From Toxorhynchites rutilus septentrionalis (lineage: Eukaryota > Arthropoda > Insecta > Diptera > Culicidae), in assembly GCF_029784135.1 (NCBI RefSeq), contig NC_073746.1, forward strand, positions 50,676,393 to 50,740,392: DNA of 64,000 bases, given 5' to 3'. Positions 44,113 through 56,165 of this stretch are shown piece after piece. The notes under the pieces are model-generated. The model had not been told where the DNA came from. It searched no databases and saw only the letters and a list, made by a program, of their open reading frames with translations. Numbering within the stretch: position 1 is the first letter of the stretch; the number at the start of each line of letters is the position of its first letter. The position numbers were made by a program, and so were the translations under genes.

Positions 44113-45287
44113 TCGAAGCTGATAATGCGTCTGATCCAGCCAATTGCTGGCCCGTTCCCAATAAGTTAATACTCAAAAAAAAATTAGGAAAACTTTTAGT
44201 GAATAGGCTGGTTAATTTTCAATGAAAACAAATGTAAAAGTTTCAGTATGAACCCAAGAAAATAATTGGTACCACTACTGTAATAACAATGCGTGCTTTT
44301 GCTAGACAGAATTGATAATAAATTATCATTGAATATTTTTAGCTATAAATTTAATTCCCAATCCATAAAACTTGATGACTTGATGAGCATGATATTAATT
44401 GTCGAAAATTTTCAATAAACAGCCTAGAAAGAAAAAAAATAACACGCACCATCCTGTTTAATTCCAGTTAATCACTCGTGTTTATCGCCGAATCAAACGT
44501 CATCCACCCGAATTCTCGAACCGGCAAAATAAAATCCTCACCGTAGAATACGAAGTTGATCCTTCACCCGCTGTTCCCGCTGCCGATGACACCAGCCCTA
44601 ACCACAGTACAACACCATCGAAACGAGGATCCAGGGAAGCTTATCGGCGGATTATCGAGGCAGTTTCATTACATCGATTGGATTGGACGAACTGTTGCAT
44701 CGCTTTTCCGCCTATTGTTGGCAGAATCACCGGGGGAGATACTACAACCGAGATGAATGATGACATCCATTAATATGATGAAGTATGTTAAACATTCAGC
44801 CTCCGATACCACCAGAGTGGCAGGAATCGATAGGGTGTGAAAAAATCCTCGAACTTTTATGCGTGGGACTACGGGGGAAAGTGAGAGAATAATAATTGAT
44901 CGCGATAAATTACTTTGTAAACAGTGCAATTACATTGGTGTGTATGTGTCAATTAAATCCGTCTGAATCGGATGAAAAATTGGGTAAAATACTCCCAGTG
45001 CTGAAAAAAATACACAACATAACACAAAAGAGTTGTCTCATCAAAGAGCGGCTTTCCATCCGATAAATTGAGTCGCTTGGGTAGCAATTTTCACGCGGAA
45101 TCAAACTTCATACTGATACACACATACACACTGTGCATTTTGAAAAAAAAATCAACAAAAAAAAAACGCTAGGTGAAACAAAATAAAAATACGCACCGCC
45201 CGAATCGCGATAGAGAAAAGTTAATTAAAAGTCCCGAACAACGGGCGCCGATTCGGAAGCAAGCAGGAAGTGCTAGAGTGGAACAGG
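44113..45287 (+). other. Possible promoter/5' UTR region of a host gene
   Basis: From about 44460 the sequence is balanced in composition, without repeat signatures, and runs up to the ATG at 45288. If 45288 is a true start, the last part here is 5' UTR. No TATA box or initiator can be assigned with confidence. Confidence 0.3.
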
Positions 45288-45405
45288 ATGAAGCAAGGTG
45301 CTTATTTGGGCGGAATACATCCGTCTACAGTGCTGCGAGGACGGCCGGAGCGGAACCTGACACTGACAACCTGTCTGCTGATCGGATTGTGCACCATTAT
45401 ACCAG
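45288..45405 (+). CDS. Candidate first coding exon of a secreted or membrane protein
   Basis: An ATG with A at -3 opens 39 codons plus one base, ending at a strong donor CAG/GTGAGT (exon end 45405). The peptide starts MKQGAYLGGIHPS, has a basic stretch (LRGRPERN) and then a hydrophobic run LTLTTCLLIGLCTII, the layout of a long signal peptide or signal anchor. The phase-1 exon end right after a signal peptide is common in extracellular and Ig-domain protein genes. No downstream exon lies within reach that I could identify, so the gene would have a long first intron. Composition is unlike the surrounding transposons. The gene family cannot be named. It could still be a chance ORF. Confidence 0.45.
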
Positions 45406-45411
45406 GTGAGT
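45406..45411 (+). promoter_or_regulatory. Splice donor, GTGAGT
   Basis: GTGAGT following CAG is a near-consensus donor. It ends the candidate signal-peptide exon at 45405. Prediction only. Confidence 0.4.
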
Positions 45412-45519
45412 CCGGACTGAATCAACCGTCAGCTAATTCACGTCAATCACACATTCGCTATTACTTCGGTATTTATTTGTAGTATTTTCAGTTTGTGTTA
45501 ATGATTTCAGCTGCTGAAT

Positions 45520-45818
45520 TCAGAAAAGACTAAAGGCCTGTTCTTTTTCTCAACATTTTTAGCTTGTGTCAATGATTCCAGGTGCTGATGATTTTGGTAG
45601 TCGATGCTGATATCTTTCTTTACATAGTTTATAATGGCTTTTTTGTTTTTATTTTAATTTGATAATTATCGATTATCTAATTATAATAATAATAAAAAAG
45701 ACACTTTAAACTATGTACAGAAAGACATCAGCATCGACTACCAAAATCATCAGCACCTAGAATCATTGACACAAGCTAAAAATGTTGAGAAAAAGAACAG
45801 GCCTTTAGTCTTTTCTGA
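45520..45818. repeat. Foldback: 112-bp arms, about 97% identical
   Basis: Arms 45520-45631 and 45707-45818 are reverse complements at 109 of 112 positions, around a 75-bp AT-rich spacer. The left flank (45483-45517) also resembles part of the left arm in direct orientation (TTGTGT-AATGATT-CAG-TGCTGA). No ORF. It could be a recent MITE or a host hairpin. A transcript crossing it would form a long duplex. Confidence 0.9.
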
Positions 45819-45829
45819 TTTTTTTTTTA

Positions 45830-47080
45830 ATTATTCAGTTCAGTGCAATCCTTCTTTTCATCCTACCATTTATTGGAAATAATCAAATGATCAGTTTTTT
45901 TTTTAGAAAATACTTCTAAACACTGTGCTAGAATCCAACTACATATTCGTCGACGGATTATTCGTCGGACAAAGCTCATGATTGCTAAATCTAAGTATCA
46001 AAGTTCAAAAGTTATTGCATTCCCCATCTAGCGATGGTACAGTTTGAGGCATCATTCACGGTTCACCGGAGTGTGACCGATGGCAGAGCTGCTGACTGGA
46101 ACTGCATCAGGCTCGTGGGTTGATGAAGGTTGGCAATACCACATAATCTCGCAGTCTTTTGAGCGATGATCTATTCGGAAAGCATCTAACTATGCCAAAT
46201 AAGCAGCCGCCACACGTAAAACGCATTTACTGCAAAATTCAACAGCCATCTGCCGAATCCCCCCGTGTACCACATTAAGAGCAACTCAATGGAAACCATG
46301 CTCACTAAACAGACAGATACAACTGGTAGAACCCAAATTGTGCTGTAGGGTGATTGGGGCATATTTCGCCAACCTTTCATGAACAAAATGCGTTGCATGC
46401 GATTGGAGTTTCCGGAGGAACTGAAACGGTAATGGCTGGCTGAAAACCACGGTTTATAGCGGTGCAAATATGCTCCCGTTGAATGGGGTTCGACATTGGA
46501 ATCAAATGTATAGTAATCAGACAATTGAATAACAGGTGGGCATTAGAGAAAAGGCGCAATAGTTTTGGCCGATTTGTGAACCATGATTGCCAATCGACTG
46601 TTTCAACATCTAAACAACTGAGCCGAGAGCTGGCGCATTCATTCATTAGCGTGAATTGTTTTCCAAACAAATGTAAAAGATTTCACTCACACTGGAATTA
46701 TTTCACCACAAAAGTCAGTAAACCCATTCCATGATGTTATGCACCAGAGAACCGAATTTTAAATCTAGTTTTAGTAGAAAATTGAAAACGTTATTTGAAT
46801 AAGCACTAGTTATATCATTTTTTTTTTTTGTAACAAATTTATTTAAATGCAGCAACCTTTGAGAAAGGCGATCTCAAAAAACTACATAATTATATTTAAA
46901 ATATTCTGGATTTCCACTATTTGTATGTTTCTTGTGATATCTCTGCACTTGCTAAACGAAACTTCAATGTCTATATACCATCAAATGGGTGATTAAATAC
47001 TTGTTTGAAGAGCCGTGGGTAGACCTAGGTTTGATTTTGTAATTTATGGGAAACAAGCATTTGAAAAACAGGTATTTTGA
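45830..47080. other. Mostly single-copy sequence; no gene recognised
   Basis: 46000-46740 is balanced in composition with overlapping minus-strand ORFs (46186-46524, 46377-46670) that have no recognisable domain. A T-tract at about 46818-46830 next to TAACAAATTTATTTAAATGC may be the inverted poly(A) end of a truncated retroelement; no reliable TSD. Confidence 0.35.
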
Positions 47081-47084
47081 AGCG

Positions 47085-48815
47085 TTGTCATGTCACAAAA
47101 ATAGAGCATTTTTTAGTTTATCAGATGAACATACATTTTTATACTTGGGTTTCTCTTAGCATACAATGAGGAACAACAACCCACAAAATTTGGTTAAGAT
47201 TGGTTCACAATTTGGAGAGTATCAACTGACTCCAGAAGTTGTTGTCACGTCACGAAAAGTATACGATCCATTCCAGCGTCACGTAACAACATGTTGACTT
47301 CTTTTGCGTTTTCATGCATAAAACACACAAAATTAAACGATGTTATGGTAAAATTGAGAAAATTTCCAACAAGAATCATCAATTGGAGAATATTTAATAG
47401 TTAGATTGGCTTATTGTCAGTCAAATACTTTTGTGACTTGCCAACAACTAACTTTTTACTGCTTCGGAATGTTGAACATTAATGATTAATTTAATTAATT
47501 ACAGTTACGTTTCAAAACATACAAATGATCTGTATCCTATGTTTTGTCAACGATATATGATGATGATGATAGTATTGAAAACCAAAACAAAAAAGGAAAA
47601 CTCATACGATATGGCCATTGAGTACGAGTGTCTTACCAATGGAAGTCGAATATCGCAGACAAACGACCGCAAAGGGTTAATACGCAAACATAAACGCCCT
47701 TACACGGGTACGCGCACATGCACACGGATACATACAAAGAGTTTATCAAAAGTTTCTGATACCAAAATCAAATGCGTTCCCCCGGTAGTGAGCGTCACTC
47801 GATGAACCAGGTTTATGTGAGCCATTGTTTGCGAGTGCCAGAGTGAACGTGTTAAACAAGCACGATGTAAATACTGGGGCTCGGTTTAGGACCACCCCGA
47901 CTTTTCCCAAATAACGGCACACCGTGTACTAGAAGTAACAGGAAGATTCAATTTATATAACTTATTTTGATGAACATACCATAAGCAAATAAAATTGCCT
48001 TGTTTTGTAATATATCGCAATCTAAAAGAACATTGAATTAATTTTCCATACAGATCAAAGATTTTTTTTTCTGTTTTTGAAGCAATGATAACGCAAAATG
48101 GTGCTAATACACTAGATTCAAGAGAGCCAGTCATCATATTATCAAATTGACAGCATTGTGACACCTATCATTTGACACTACTGGAAATTCAGTTGGAATC
48201 ACCGTTCCTTAGATCAGGACAACCTGTCGGATAAGGACCACTTTCCCCTATAGGATAGACTTATGGAAGGGGAAGGGGAGATCTTAGAGGAGAAGTATTC
48301 AGCGTATTGAAAAACATAAAAAATAGTATATAGCTTACTACAATACGGTAAAATTCTTATTTGATACAACTTATGGATTGTGTGACGTGACAACGCTCCG
48401 TGGAGACTGTTTGTTTTGCACACACCGCGTTGTCACGTCACAAAATGCATACCGATTTTTGCAAAGTTTTTGCGTGTTTTTTTAGAAAACTGAATATACC
48501 GGAATCCACGTTCATCTTAGTTGACAAATCAACAAAGTTTATTTTTATGTTTTGAAATAGAACTGAAAACACAACATTTATGTTTGAATGTCGAAAACCG
48601 CAATATGACAGGCATTGTCACGTCACAAAAGTATCGGTCGTGTAACTAGCGGATTCAACCGTTAAATACTCCCCAACTAAAGATTCCTGTAGGAAATTTT
48701 CTCAATTTCTCTTAAACATCATGAAATCGAGAGATTTATACATGAAAACGAGAAAAAAAAACCCGTTTTCACTTGGTCAAAACGTTTTCATGTCACGCTG
48801 GAATAGGTCATTTGC
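47085..48815. repeat. Inverted-repeat element with repeated TTGTCACGTCAC motifs
   Basis: 47268-47460 is the diverged reverse complement of about 48640-48812 (ATTCCAGCGT at the outer edge, TTGAGAAAATTTCC, TACTTTTGTGAC). TTGTCACGTCAC or its complement occurs at about 47242, 48379, 48430 and 48615, and variants at 47085 and 48788. No transposase frame seen; ORFs inside lack domains. Probably a non-autonomous DNA element. Confidence 0.65.
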
Positions 48816-49850
48816 TTTAAAATGCTCTCAAATGTTTTCAAACGCTCAACGCGGTTACAAAAAAGGGCTATTCTAATGCTCCAATTTTATATGACCTAAC
48901 CTGATATAATATTTTACGATCCAACAACGAAATAGAATGAAAAAACAACGTTTTTCCGACTTTTTGCAACGTATATCCGAGCACAAAAAATAAAATAAAA
49001 TGCTTTCAGTTTCCTCGCTCAGGTACGCCGCAATTAGTGCTTATTTAATTAGTCTACAGCGAAGCCCTGATTTTTTAGCACTATTCTTCTCTTTCACCTT
49101 CAACGGAGCTCATGCCAAGTGGTTTGCAACTAGCAAAAAGCTAATTAATGAAATATTTCTACAACACAAGACTCGGGGTCTCGGGCAACTGGGTTATATA
49201 TTTTATACTAGCTCACCTAGCATACTTCATACTGCCTCAAATTCAACTAAACGATGCATTGTAAATTCTCGATGAACTGAGAGAGCTGTCGCTTATAGGA
49301 GGAAGAAAAATGCTCAAGATATGCATAAAATTTTGAATTATTCTTAGTCTCTCAAACACAATAATCAAGAAATACATAATTTCAATCAATCAAATAATTT
49401 TACTTAAATTTTTGAAAAATATTTTCTAAAAAGACTTGAGAGAATACTCACGTTATCTATTTTCACAAACGAATCAAAGTAAATGTGATTCACAACCAAC
49501 CAAAATATTTTATTTATAACAAATCTCAATCCAGAAGCACGAAACATATTGCAATGCTTTATGGTACACAATATTTTTTGTTTTGCCGTCAAGAGCAAAT
49601 ATTTATAATGCCGATTGTTTTTCGAAACTTGAATATTCGACACAAAGCTGTCCATGCGAGAAGCATGGATATTCGAGGTTTATGTCACAAATTTCTAATC
49701 ACTGTCAAAACGTCTCAATCTTTGTATGTTCCTTTTAAAATTGTCGCTTCAATGACATTGTTCATGAGCTTTTTCAACTGCGAGCCCGGTGCCATTGCAA
49801 AGTCGAGGTTGATTGATGTTCCGTAACACTATACCATAATGCTTTGGGAT
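48816..49850. other. No gene recognised
   Basis: AT-rich, with short ORFs on both strands without domains. No element ends identified. Confidence 0.3.
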
Positions 49851-49867
49851 CCGTATGGCTTTTTAAA

Positions 49868-50285
49868 CCGGACACTTTTTCTTGATATTCAATACCATAC
49901 CAAAACTATAACCTTTTTGGAATGTTGGATTAATGTGAGTTACTATCGTTTAAATTTAAGGTAGTATCAAACATAGTAGCTGTTGACAAAAAATTTAAAA
50001 AATCAAAACAAATATTTGTGTTTCACAAAACACATTTAGAAGATGATTTAAATCCGGACAAATCAAACGATGGCGATGAAATTTCTTTTTGCATAAGAGT
50101 ATGTTACAAACTCTATAAAGAATGGAGCAATGATTTTCGATGTTTGATGTTTGGTTTAAGATTATAGTTGACTAACAATGAAACAATGAACAAGGCTTAA
50201 AAAATCAATAACTAATTTTTCTCAAAGAAAAGCTGCTGACAAAATGTGCCCGGAATTCGAAATATGATTTGAAAAAAAGTGTCCG
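49868..50285. mobile_element. Possible MITE with CCGGACACTTTTT ends
   Basis: CCGGACACTTTTTC at 49868 is mirrored by AAAAAAAGTGTCCGG ending at about 50284. A secondary CCGGAATTC motif is directly repeated near 50250 and 50283. TIR short; TSD not clear. Confidence 0.5.
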
Positions 50286-51240
50286 GAATTCAAATTTACT
50301 AATTTTGAACAAGTATAATATGATTTTGTAGAATTCTGTGATTCATAACTAATATGAATACCTTCTTATTCTATAGAAACTATATTATGTTGTTTCGAAA
50401 ACAAAACTTTTTAAAATTAAGAATCAACGTCATCCGTTAACACGTTAAGCCCCGGCCGAAATAAGGGACCGACAATGATCTTTTCGTTTGGCCCACGTCG
50501 TTACTTGCGAATCGATAGTGGAATTTTCTAAATATCATTTTGAAACGTAAAAATTTATAAAACATTTGTGTTGACCATGTAATTATGAGACATTTGACAT
50601 CAAACAAATTTTTGATAACCCCGATTTCCGGTGATAATTCAAAAAACACAAATTTTAACGTCTGCTTCACTAGTAAATGAAGTCCGATTGAGCTAATACT
50701 TTGCATAGGGTATATAATCGTGCAAATCAACAATACGCAGCAATTTCCGAATGAAAAATCGAGATAATTATTTTTATTGGCACCCAAAACCATACGTTTT
50801 GTATCGTAATCCGAAAGTCCCAGAGTGTCGATTTTTGACAAAAAAAAATTATTGGAGATTGTAGTAGACCCGACGTTCATGCAATTTTAAGACATTTGGC
50901 ATCGAATTTTTTTTTCGAAAACTCCGATTCTCCTTACTTCTCCCCTTGGGTGATTTTTCGATTTAAAAAAAAAACAAACTTTGACCTCTTTGCGCCACTC
51001 TCCCTTGAGTCCGATTGAGCTGATATTCCGCATAAGGTGTTTTTTTCGAAATGGTGACATTTTTTAATGAGGTAACTTTTGGAAATTTTAGGGTTGATTT
51101 TTTTCCATACATTCATTGGCACCCTAATATATGCATAACGGAATGAATGTGTCTCCCTAACACGGACTTCAAACCCAATGTATCTGGGGGAATCGGCATA
51201 TACAAGCAATTTAAAGCCTCTTAAAAACAAAGAATAAATA
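50286..51240. other. Non-coding, contains a solo TIR-like end at 50437
   Basis: TTAACACGTTAAGCCCCGGC followed by GGGACCGACAATGA at 50437-50476 matches the left end of the 39772 element. No second end was found nearby. The minus-strand ORF 50437-50880 has no domain. Confidence 0.4.
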
Positions 51241-51244
51241 AATA

Positions 51245-51665
51245 ATATACAAGCAAGCTGCGTGTACTTCCAACAGTTGGAGTGTTTTAACGCATCTCCA
51301 TAAACTCGATGACTTCGGACACATGTTTGTCGAAAATCTCCGGCTTGTGGGATCATTGCGGTACCATATAAATTTTGATTGTTGCGTAAATATTGTATCG
51401 TTCTATTCAATGGCTGTAATTACTTATTCTGTGCCATTTTGCATTCGTCCCATATAATCAATTTGCAGTTTTGTTACACTTTTGTCATAGCACAATTCTT
51501 AGAAATATTGCATGTTGGAGTGTTTGAAATTTGCAAATTTAATGACAATTTGAGTGCAGAATGAATTGTTCGGCCATCTTCTAATAAAGTGGAAGCAATG
51601 CCAGGTGATGCGAGAGCCAATACAACGGATTTTCGGAGCAAATCATTCCCAAAATGCTGACGCAC
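51245..51665 (-). pseudogene. Helitron helicase (PIF1-like) remnant
   Basis: The minus strand reads MRQHFGNDLLRKSVVLALAS then GIASTLLEDGRTIHSALKL, NTPTCNISKNCAMTKV, and in adjoining frames LIIWDECKMAQNK (Walker B region), RTIQYLRNNQNLYG, and AGDFRQT. This order is typical of the SF1 helicase domain of Helitron transposases, which unwinds DNA during rolling-circle transposition. The Walker A loop is missing and stops and frameshifts are present. The Rep part follows upstream at 51890-52145. Confidence 0.85.
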
Positions 51666-51769
51666 GTTGGTGCGTTAGCATTTTGTTTTTTTAACGTTGA
51701 TTTATCAAATCGGATATTATTTGCGAATACGTCGAAAGTTCATAAATAACTCTTATGTAATAATTTCCG

Positions 51770-51870
51770 GGAACCCTGAAAGGGTTGCATTCGGGTAAAT
51801 GTTGCATTTGAGTAGATTTTCTATTGGGGTACCTGTTGCATTCGGGTATTTGTTACATTCGGGTTACAAT
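51770..51870. repeat. Short degenerate repeat of GTTGCATTCGGGTAAATG
   Basis: Four imperfect copies of (T)TGCATTCGGGTA / TTACATTCGGGTT separate the Helitron helicase and Rep remnants. Similar ACATTCGGGTAAA copies lie at about 26937-26985, directly before ITmD37E copy 1. Confidence 0.6.
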
Positions 51871-51889
51871 CGTTTCGAATACGCGCTGC

Positions 51890-52145
51890 GACGGATCATT
51901 TCGCCGTTGTAGTACAATACCGCGGGAGGACATTGGCAATTTCATCTATGGTTGACACATTGAAATACCTTGCGTGTTGTCCAGCTGGCGTTTTGTCGGC
52001 CTTGATTATCGGATGGCAGAAGATCCAATCCAGTGCCAATTCATTGTGCTGATGCAATCAAATTTGCAACTCTTCAACGTTGGGTCGTCTCACAAGAAGA
52101 TTGCGGACACAACGCTGGTCCACTTCTTCATTTGAATTTCCCATG
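51890..52145 (-). pseudogene. Helitron Rep-domain (Helitron_like_N) remnant
   Basis: The minus strand includes LQICLHQHNELALDWIF, IIKADKTPAGQHARYFN, and STIDEIANVLPR. These resemble the region before the HUH endonuclease motif in animal Helitrons (..HNELV.., ADKTPAGEHARRFN, PTIDEVAIVI). The HUH residues themselves are not present. Same strand and expected order relative to the helicase fragment at 51245, so probably one decayed Helitron. Confidence 0.75.
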
Positions 52146-52679
52146 AATTAAATTTACAATGAATCTACAAAATTTCATTGAAATGAACCAATAGATAGCA
52201 TTGTTGATTCAATATAGTATTTGAGTTAATGTGCGTTCAATTTTCTATTGTTTTAGACTCTTATAAGAAAAAACTTGGAAACTAACTTAGTCATCATATG
52301 GATGAATTACCTTAAACGTTGATATGAAATAAACAATATTAGTTGCACCAAACACAAAAATCTCTCAGAATTGTTTCGAAAAATAAGTTCAAATTTGAAA
52401 ACTATCGTTTCTATACATACTGATAGTTACAGCTTCGTTTAAAAATACTCTGAAATTGCACTCGCAAACAGTAAAATACAATGAAAATAGCCTTTTTTAT
52501 ACTCTCACCCACAACAAACCACATATTTGTCAATGTTTTCAAATCACTTAGATCCACAAAAATGGTTGAAATCAAGAAAAGTAACAGAAACTTCTAGTTT
52601 TCACACAAAACGACTTGGCACAAAATTCAATGACACGCCTTTATTTACCTGACAACCGTTCTCGATTTACATCGTGATG

Positions 52680-52821
52680 AACGGACATCAAATCATTTTT
52701 ATTTATATAGATATAAAAAGTTCGCTAAATAAATGAATTTTCAATTTAAATGTTTTCCAACTGATATTCATAATTCTTGAATTAAATCGGGAGAAACGGA
52801 CATCAAATCATTTTTATTTAC
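52680..52821 (+). repeat. Direct repeat of ACGGACATCAAATCATTTTT
   Basis: ACGGACATCAAATCATTTTT plus ATTTA occurs at 52681-52705 and 52796-52820, 115 bp apart. Could be a local duplication or two repeat ends. Confidence 0.75.
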
Positions 52822-52824
52822 AGA

Positions 52825-54990
52825 AGTTTATCCATTTTATATTACTTTATTATATTACTATATTACAGGATGTAGTCTAGAGTTGTCAATTCGAATAATT
52901 TTTAGCGTGCTGTGAAGCATGTGACATGCTGTTGTTGAAACCACTTATCAACCAAATGCATTGCTTACTTTTGGGGCCAGAAAAGTCTGCCATCATCGAG
53001 ATATAGTAACATAACAACACACTTCATCTTTGAAAACATGCGTTTGATTCAACTTCGGGTTAAAGCTTATGATTGCATACCTATGTCAAATATATTCAAC
53101 ACATGGGTTACGGAATTGATGGGATGTGCTAGTGTTAAACCACTAATTTGCATCATTGACACCGTGGGATTTAGAGCAAAATGTGAGCGTATGAGGCAGG
53201 AAAGATGGGTCACTCTAAATCACTGCTTTAGCCACATCAGCATCGCAGTACAGTTTCGAATCTGGAAACTTGGCCCCACCGTGGTTCAATTCCAAGATTA
53301 TCACCACAGGGGACTTTCCCAACAGGGAAAGTGTCCTCACTCTGAGCTCCGGCCCAAAAACTTCTATCCCGAAAACGACCTTTCCGATAAACTAAATTTC
53401 AACCGCCGAAACCTGAAGCCATTGCCGAGCCAGTCTATTCGAAGCTAAGAACGCACTCGACACAGCTTCGCAACAGTATTCTGTTTTGAGAAACTCCAAC
53501 TTCCTCTCATTCATTCGTCTCTGCCCCCTCTGGAATCGAAACGAAGGAAGTTGAAGAGTAAACAACTCTAACTCGAAGTACAAACAGTTCGATGTTCGGT
53601 ACTTGGATCAAGTGGGAGGCTACGTTAAAATGCCGCTCTTTCATCCGCCTGTGGAAGTTGGTGTCCGGCCGGGAGAGTCTTTACACACTTCCTCCCGAGT
53701 AGAGCCACTGTCTTCCCCATTCCCCGAGCGCTACATCTTTGTCCTAATTTCAGCAGGGCTCTGCCAAACCCAAATTGATCCCGACTGGCTTCTCGTCGGT
53801 GCCATCTCCTCCTCCTCCCACAGCGGCCCAAACGAAAGTCGAAAGCGAAGAATCAAGTCGAGTAGTCAAGCCTCGTCGCACTTGAATGTGAAAATTTAAA
53901 TAGTCCTTCTTAGAAGACCTCCGCATCGGCCCGATACAACACCGGTTCCGGAATGGCATATCACCACCGAGAAATCGTTCCCAAGTGTTTTTTTTTTCAT
54001 TGTTCTTGTTGTTTTGTTTCGCCCATGCCGTTCCGATGGTGTGTAAATGTGATACCGTTTAAGAGTATTATCAAAATTTTACCATCTTCTGGTTTTTGGG
54101 AGCCGGGGGAGTGCCGAAGTTTTAATGATTGATACCGTGGGTGCGGAACCGTAAGCTCGTACATGGGGAAGGATTCTGCTTAGGGGATGTGTTCCAGAGG
54201 ATTACTTTCGCTATGAGTTATCTTTGTCGAATATTGGACAATACGTGCGATATAATCTGTTAACACGATTTATGTGTTCACCAGTGTAAGATTCCGAGTT
54301 TTTTTTTGTGCATGGATAAAATTCCACGAAAACAAAACGAGTACAAATAATGTAATGCATGAGTTAGTTCAGTCGAATAACAAAATCTGATAAGAAAAAT
54401 AGCTACTGGTTAGATGATAATTTATATAAAAAAACAAATCATTTAGGTAGTAACTTATCTGTACTGGTAATGAAAACAAAAATCTTTTATGCTAAGATTT
54501 TTTATAATTACATTCAGCGAAGAGGTCCATGAAACTGAAAACCGATTCCGATAAACGGTTCAACCTAAAAACTAATCCAATTATATTTTCCGTAATATCG
54601 TGATCAGAAAAGAATTATTTTTCACATATCTCATGTTAATACATCTTCTTCGACAAATACCAATCATTTTATGACGAGTCAACCATACTTCTACTGAAGA
54701 TGTACGAATGATGTCAAATGCGTTTGGAAAGTGTTCAAAACCATGAGCGTAATAGATATCTGGAACACTCCTCAAACTGTATATCCACAATCTATTGTTT
54801 TGGACATTCAGAGACTGTTGCCAGACAAATAACATTTCATTCGAAAAGAAAATGTCTGGTCCACCGTGCCGTGATAGTAGAATAGTTGCCCTTCGCTCTT
54901 TTTAAGAAGGACAATCTTATCTTCTTCAGTCGCTGCCACAGCCTTACTTACTACGAACACCCCTAGAAAGCGATTTGGCTAGACCGGGTA
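52825..54990. other. Mostly single-copy non-coding block
   Basis: 53200-54200 is more balanced in composition, with ORFs on both strands (53038-53448, 53603-53899 on plus; 53392-53583 on minus) but no recognisable domain or splice structure. Looks like host sequence. Confidence 0.35.
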
Positions 54991-55149
54991 ACGTATCTCT
55001 GCAACTTGGAAGCAACCATCGATGCCAAAATTGTGAAAAAAACATTTTTTTACCGATTTACACGCATTAATGATGCCCTACTGTTCTTCTACATGAACGC
55101 ATCTAGAGGTATTTCATACGAATCGAATTGCGTCAATTTCATTGGAATG

Positions 55150-55390
55150 GTCATGACAACCTTCCTCCCACCCCGATCGTTGCCAACTGATCGTTTTGAT
55201 AAACCGGATCTGATTTTAGTGTTTGGCTATAAGGAAGCAACTCATAATAAATGATCCCTGGTCCCAGTCCTGGTTTGGCCACCGTTTGAGCTGTTTCACT
55301 ACGCTGACCAAGATCGTTTTCGCACAATATATACCCATTTCTCATCCCAAGTCATCATCCGTTTAAGAAATAAGACGATTTCATTCCGCT
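55150..55390 (-). pseudogene. Mariner transposase fragment (D34D type)
   Basis: The minus strand shows WDEKWVYIVRKRSW (first catalytic Asp region) in one frame, then in another frame SETAQTVAKPGL, followed after a deletion by GIIYYELLPYSQTLKSD. These are hallmark blocks of mariner transposases; the stretch normally between KPGL and GIIYYELL is missing. The later catalytic Asp residues are not found. Non-functional. Confidence 0.75.
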
Positions 55391-55970
55391 TGGCCAAGGC
55401 TTGGCAGATGGAGATTCAACCCAGCATGTTTTTCGGTGTTAATTTATGTGGCTTCTACGAGAACAGCATTTTGAAGCTGCCTTAAAAATGGCAACAAATT
55501 TTACAAGTGTGTTGAGTATTCGGAACACTCGATATTTGATGAGTTGAAAAGATTCGTTCTATTTTTCAAAGTTATCAGTACGGTACCGTATCCTACCTCC
55601 AAAATTGGTCATTCATTGTGAACTTGAGATTTCGTTAGTGGCACTACTTATGCGTGTACATTGTGTTGCCATTACTCGCTTGAGAAAGCATTTTTGACGT
55701 AGGATTACGTCTTTTGGGAACATATTTGGGTACAAATTGAAAATCGAAAATTGAGCACATTGTGAAAATTGCCCAATTTCATACGCCTATTGCTCAGTCA
55801 TTTCATGATGGATTGATGAAATTTTTGCGTCAATCAATTTCGGCACTCCATAACAATTTTTTATATTGAAAAAAATAATATATGTCATGAAACTAACTAT
55901 CGAACAATTGAAAAATCTCAACCCCTATCCTAACGGAAACATCCACTTCTGATTGGTCAAAATTGACGAC
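55391..55970. repeat. Dispersed repeat including TTTTTGACGTAGGATTACGTCTT
   Basis: TTTTTGACGTAGGATTACGT at about 55695 with a following GGGTACAAATT-like segment matches the 2683 repeat. The rest is AT-rich with no gene. Confidence 0.4.
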
Positions 55971-55974
55971 ACAT

Positions 55975-56165
55975 GCGGCGGGTCCCTAACAGAGACATTA
56001 AAACCAAGCTGCCTGGGGGAGATCGGCATTGCAAATACATGAAAGCAGGGGGAACTTTTGTTCTTACAGAAATGTGTTCTCTAACAGGAACATCAAAACT
56101 GAGGTGCCCGGGGAAATCGGCATTGCAAATATATGAAAGTCGGGGGCATTTTTATATTGCAAGTA
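55975..56165 (+). repeat. Two-unit tandem repeat, about 95 bp
   Basis: Both units contain CTAACAG(A/G)(G/A)ACAT, GGGGAxATCGGCATTGCAAA and TATGAAAGTCGGGGGCA or close variants (landmarks near 55985 and 56079). A related phrase lies at 51165-51200. Non-coding. Confidence 0.7.

Noticed and set aside
46186..46524. 112-codon minus-strand ORF as a host gene
   Set aside because: No domain, no splice context, and it overlaps another ORF in a different frame of similar length.
46818..46900. Truncated LINE tail (T-tract plus TAACAAATTTATTTAAATG)
   Set aside because: Plausible inverted poly(A), but no TSD longer than about 6 bp and no match to a known tail.
53038..53899. Adjacent ORFs on plus strand as a two-exon gene
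   Set aside because: No domain, no convincing acceptor/donor pair, and competing ORFs on the other strand.
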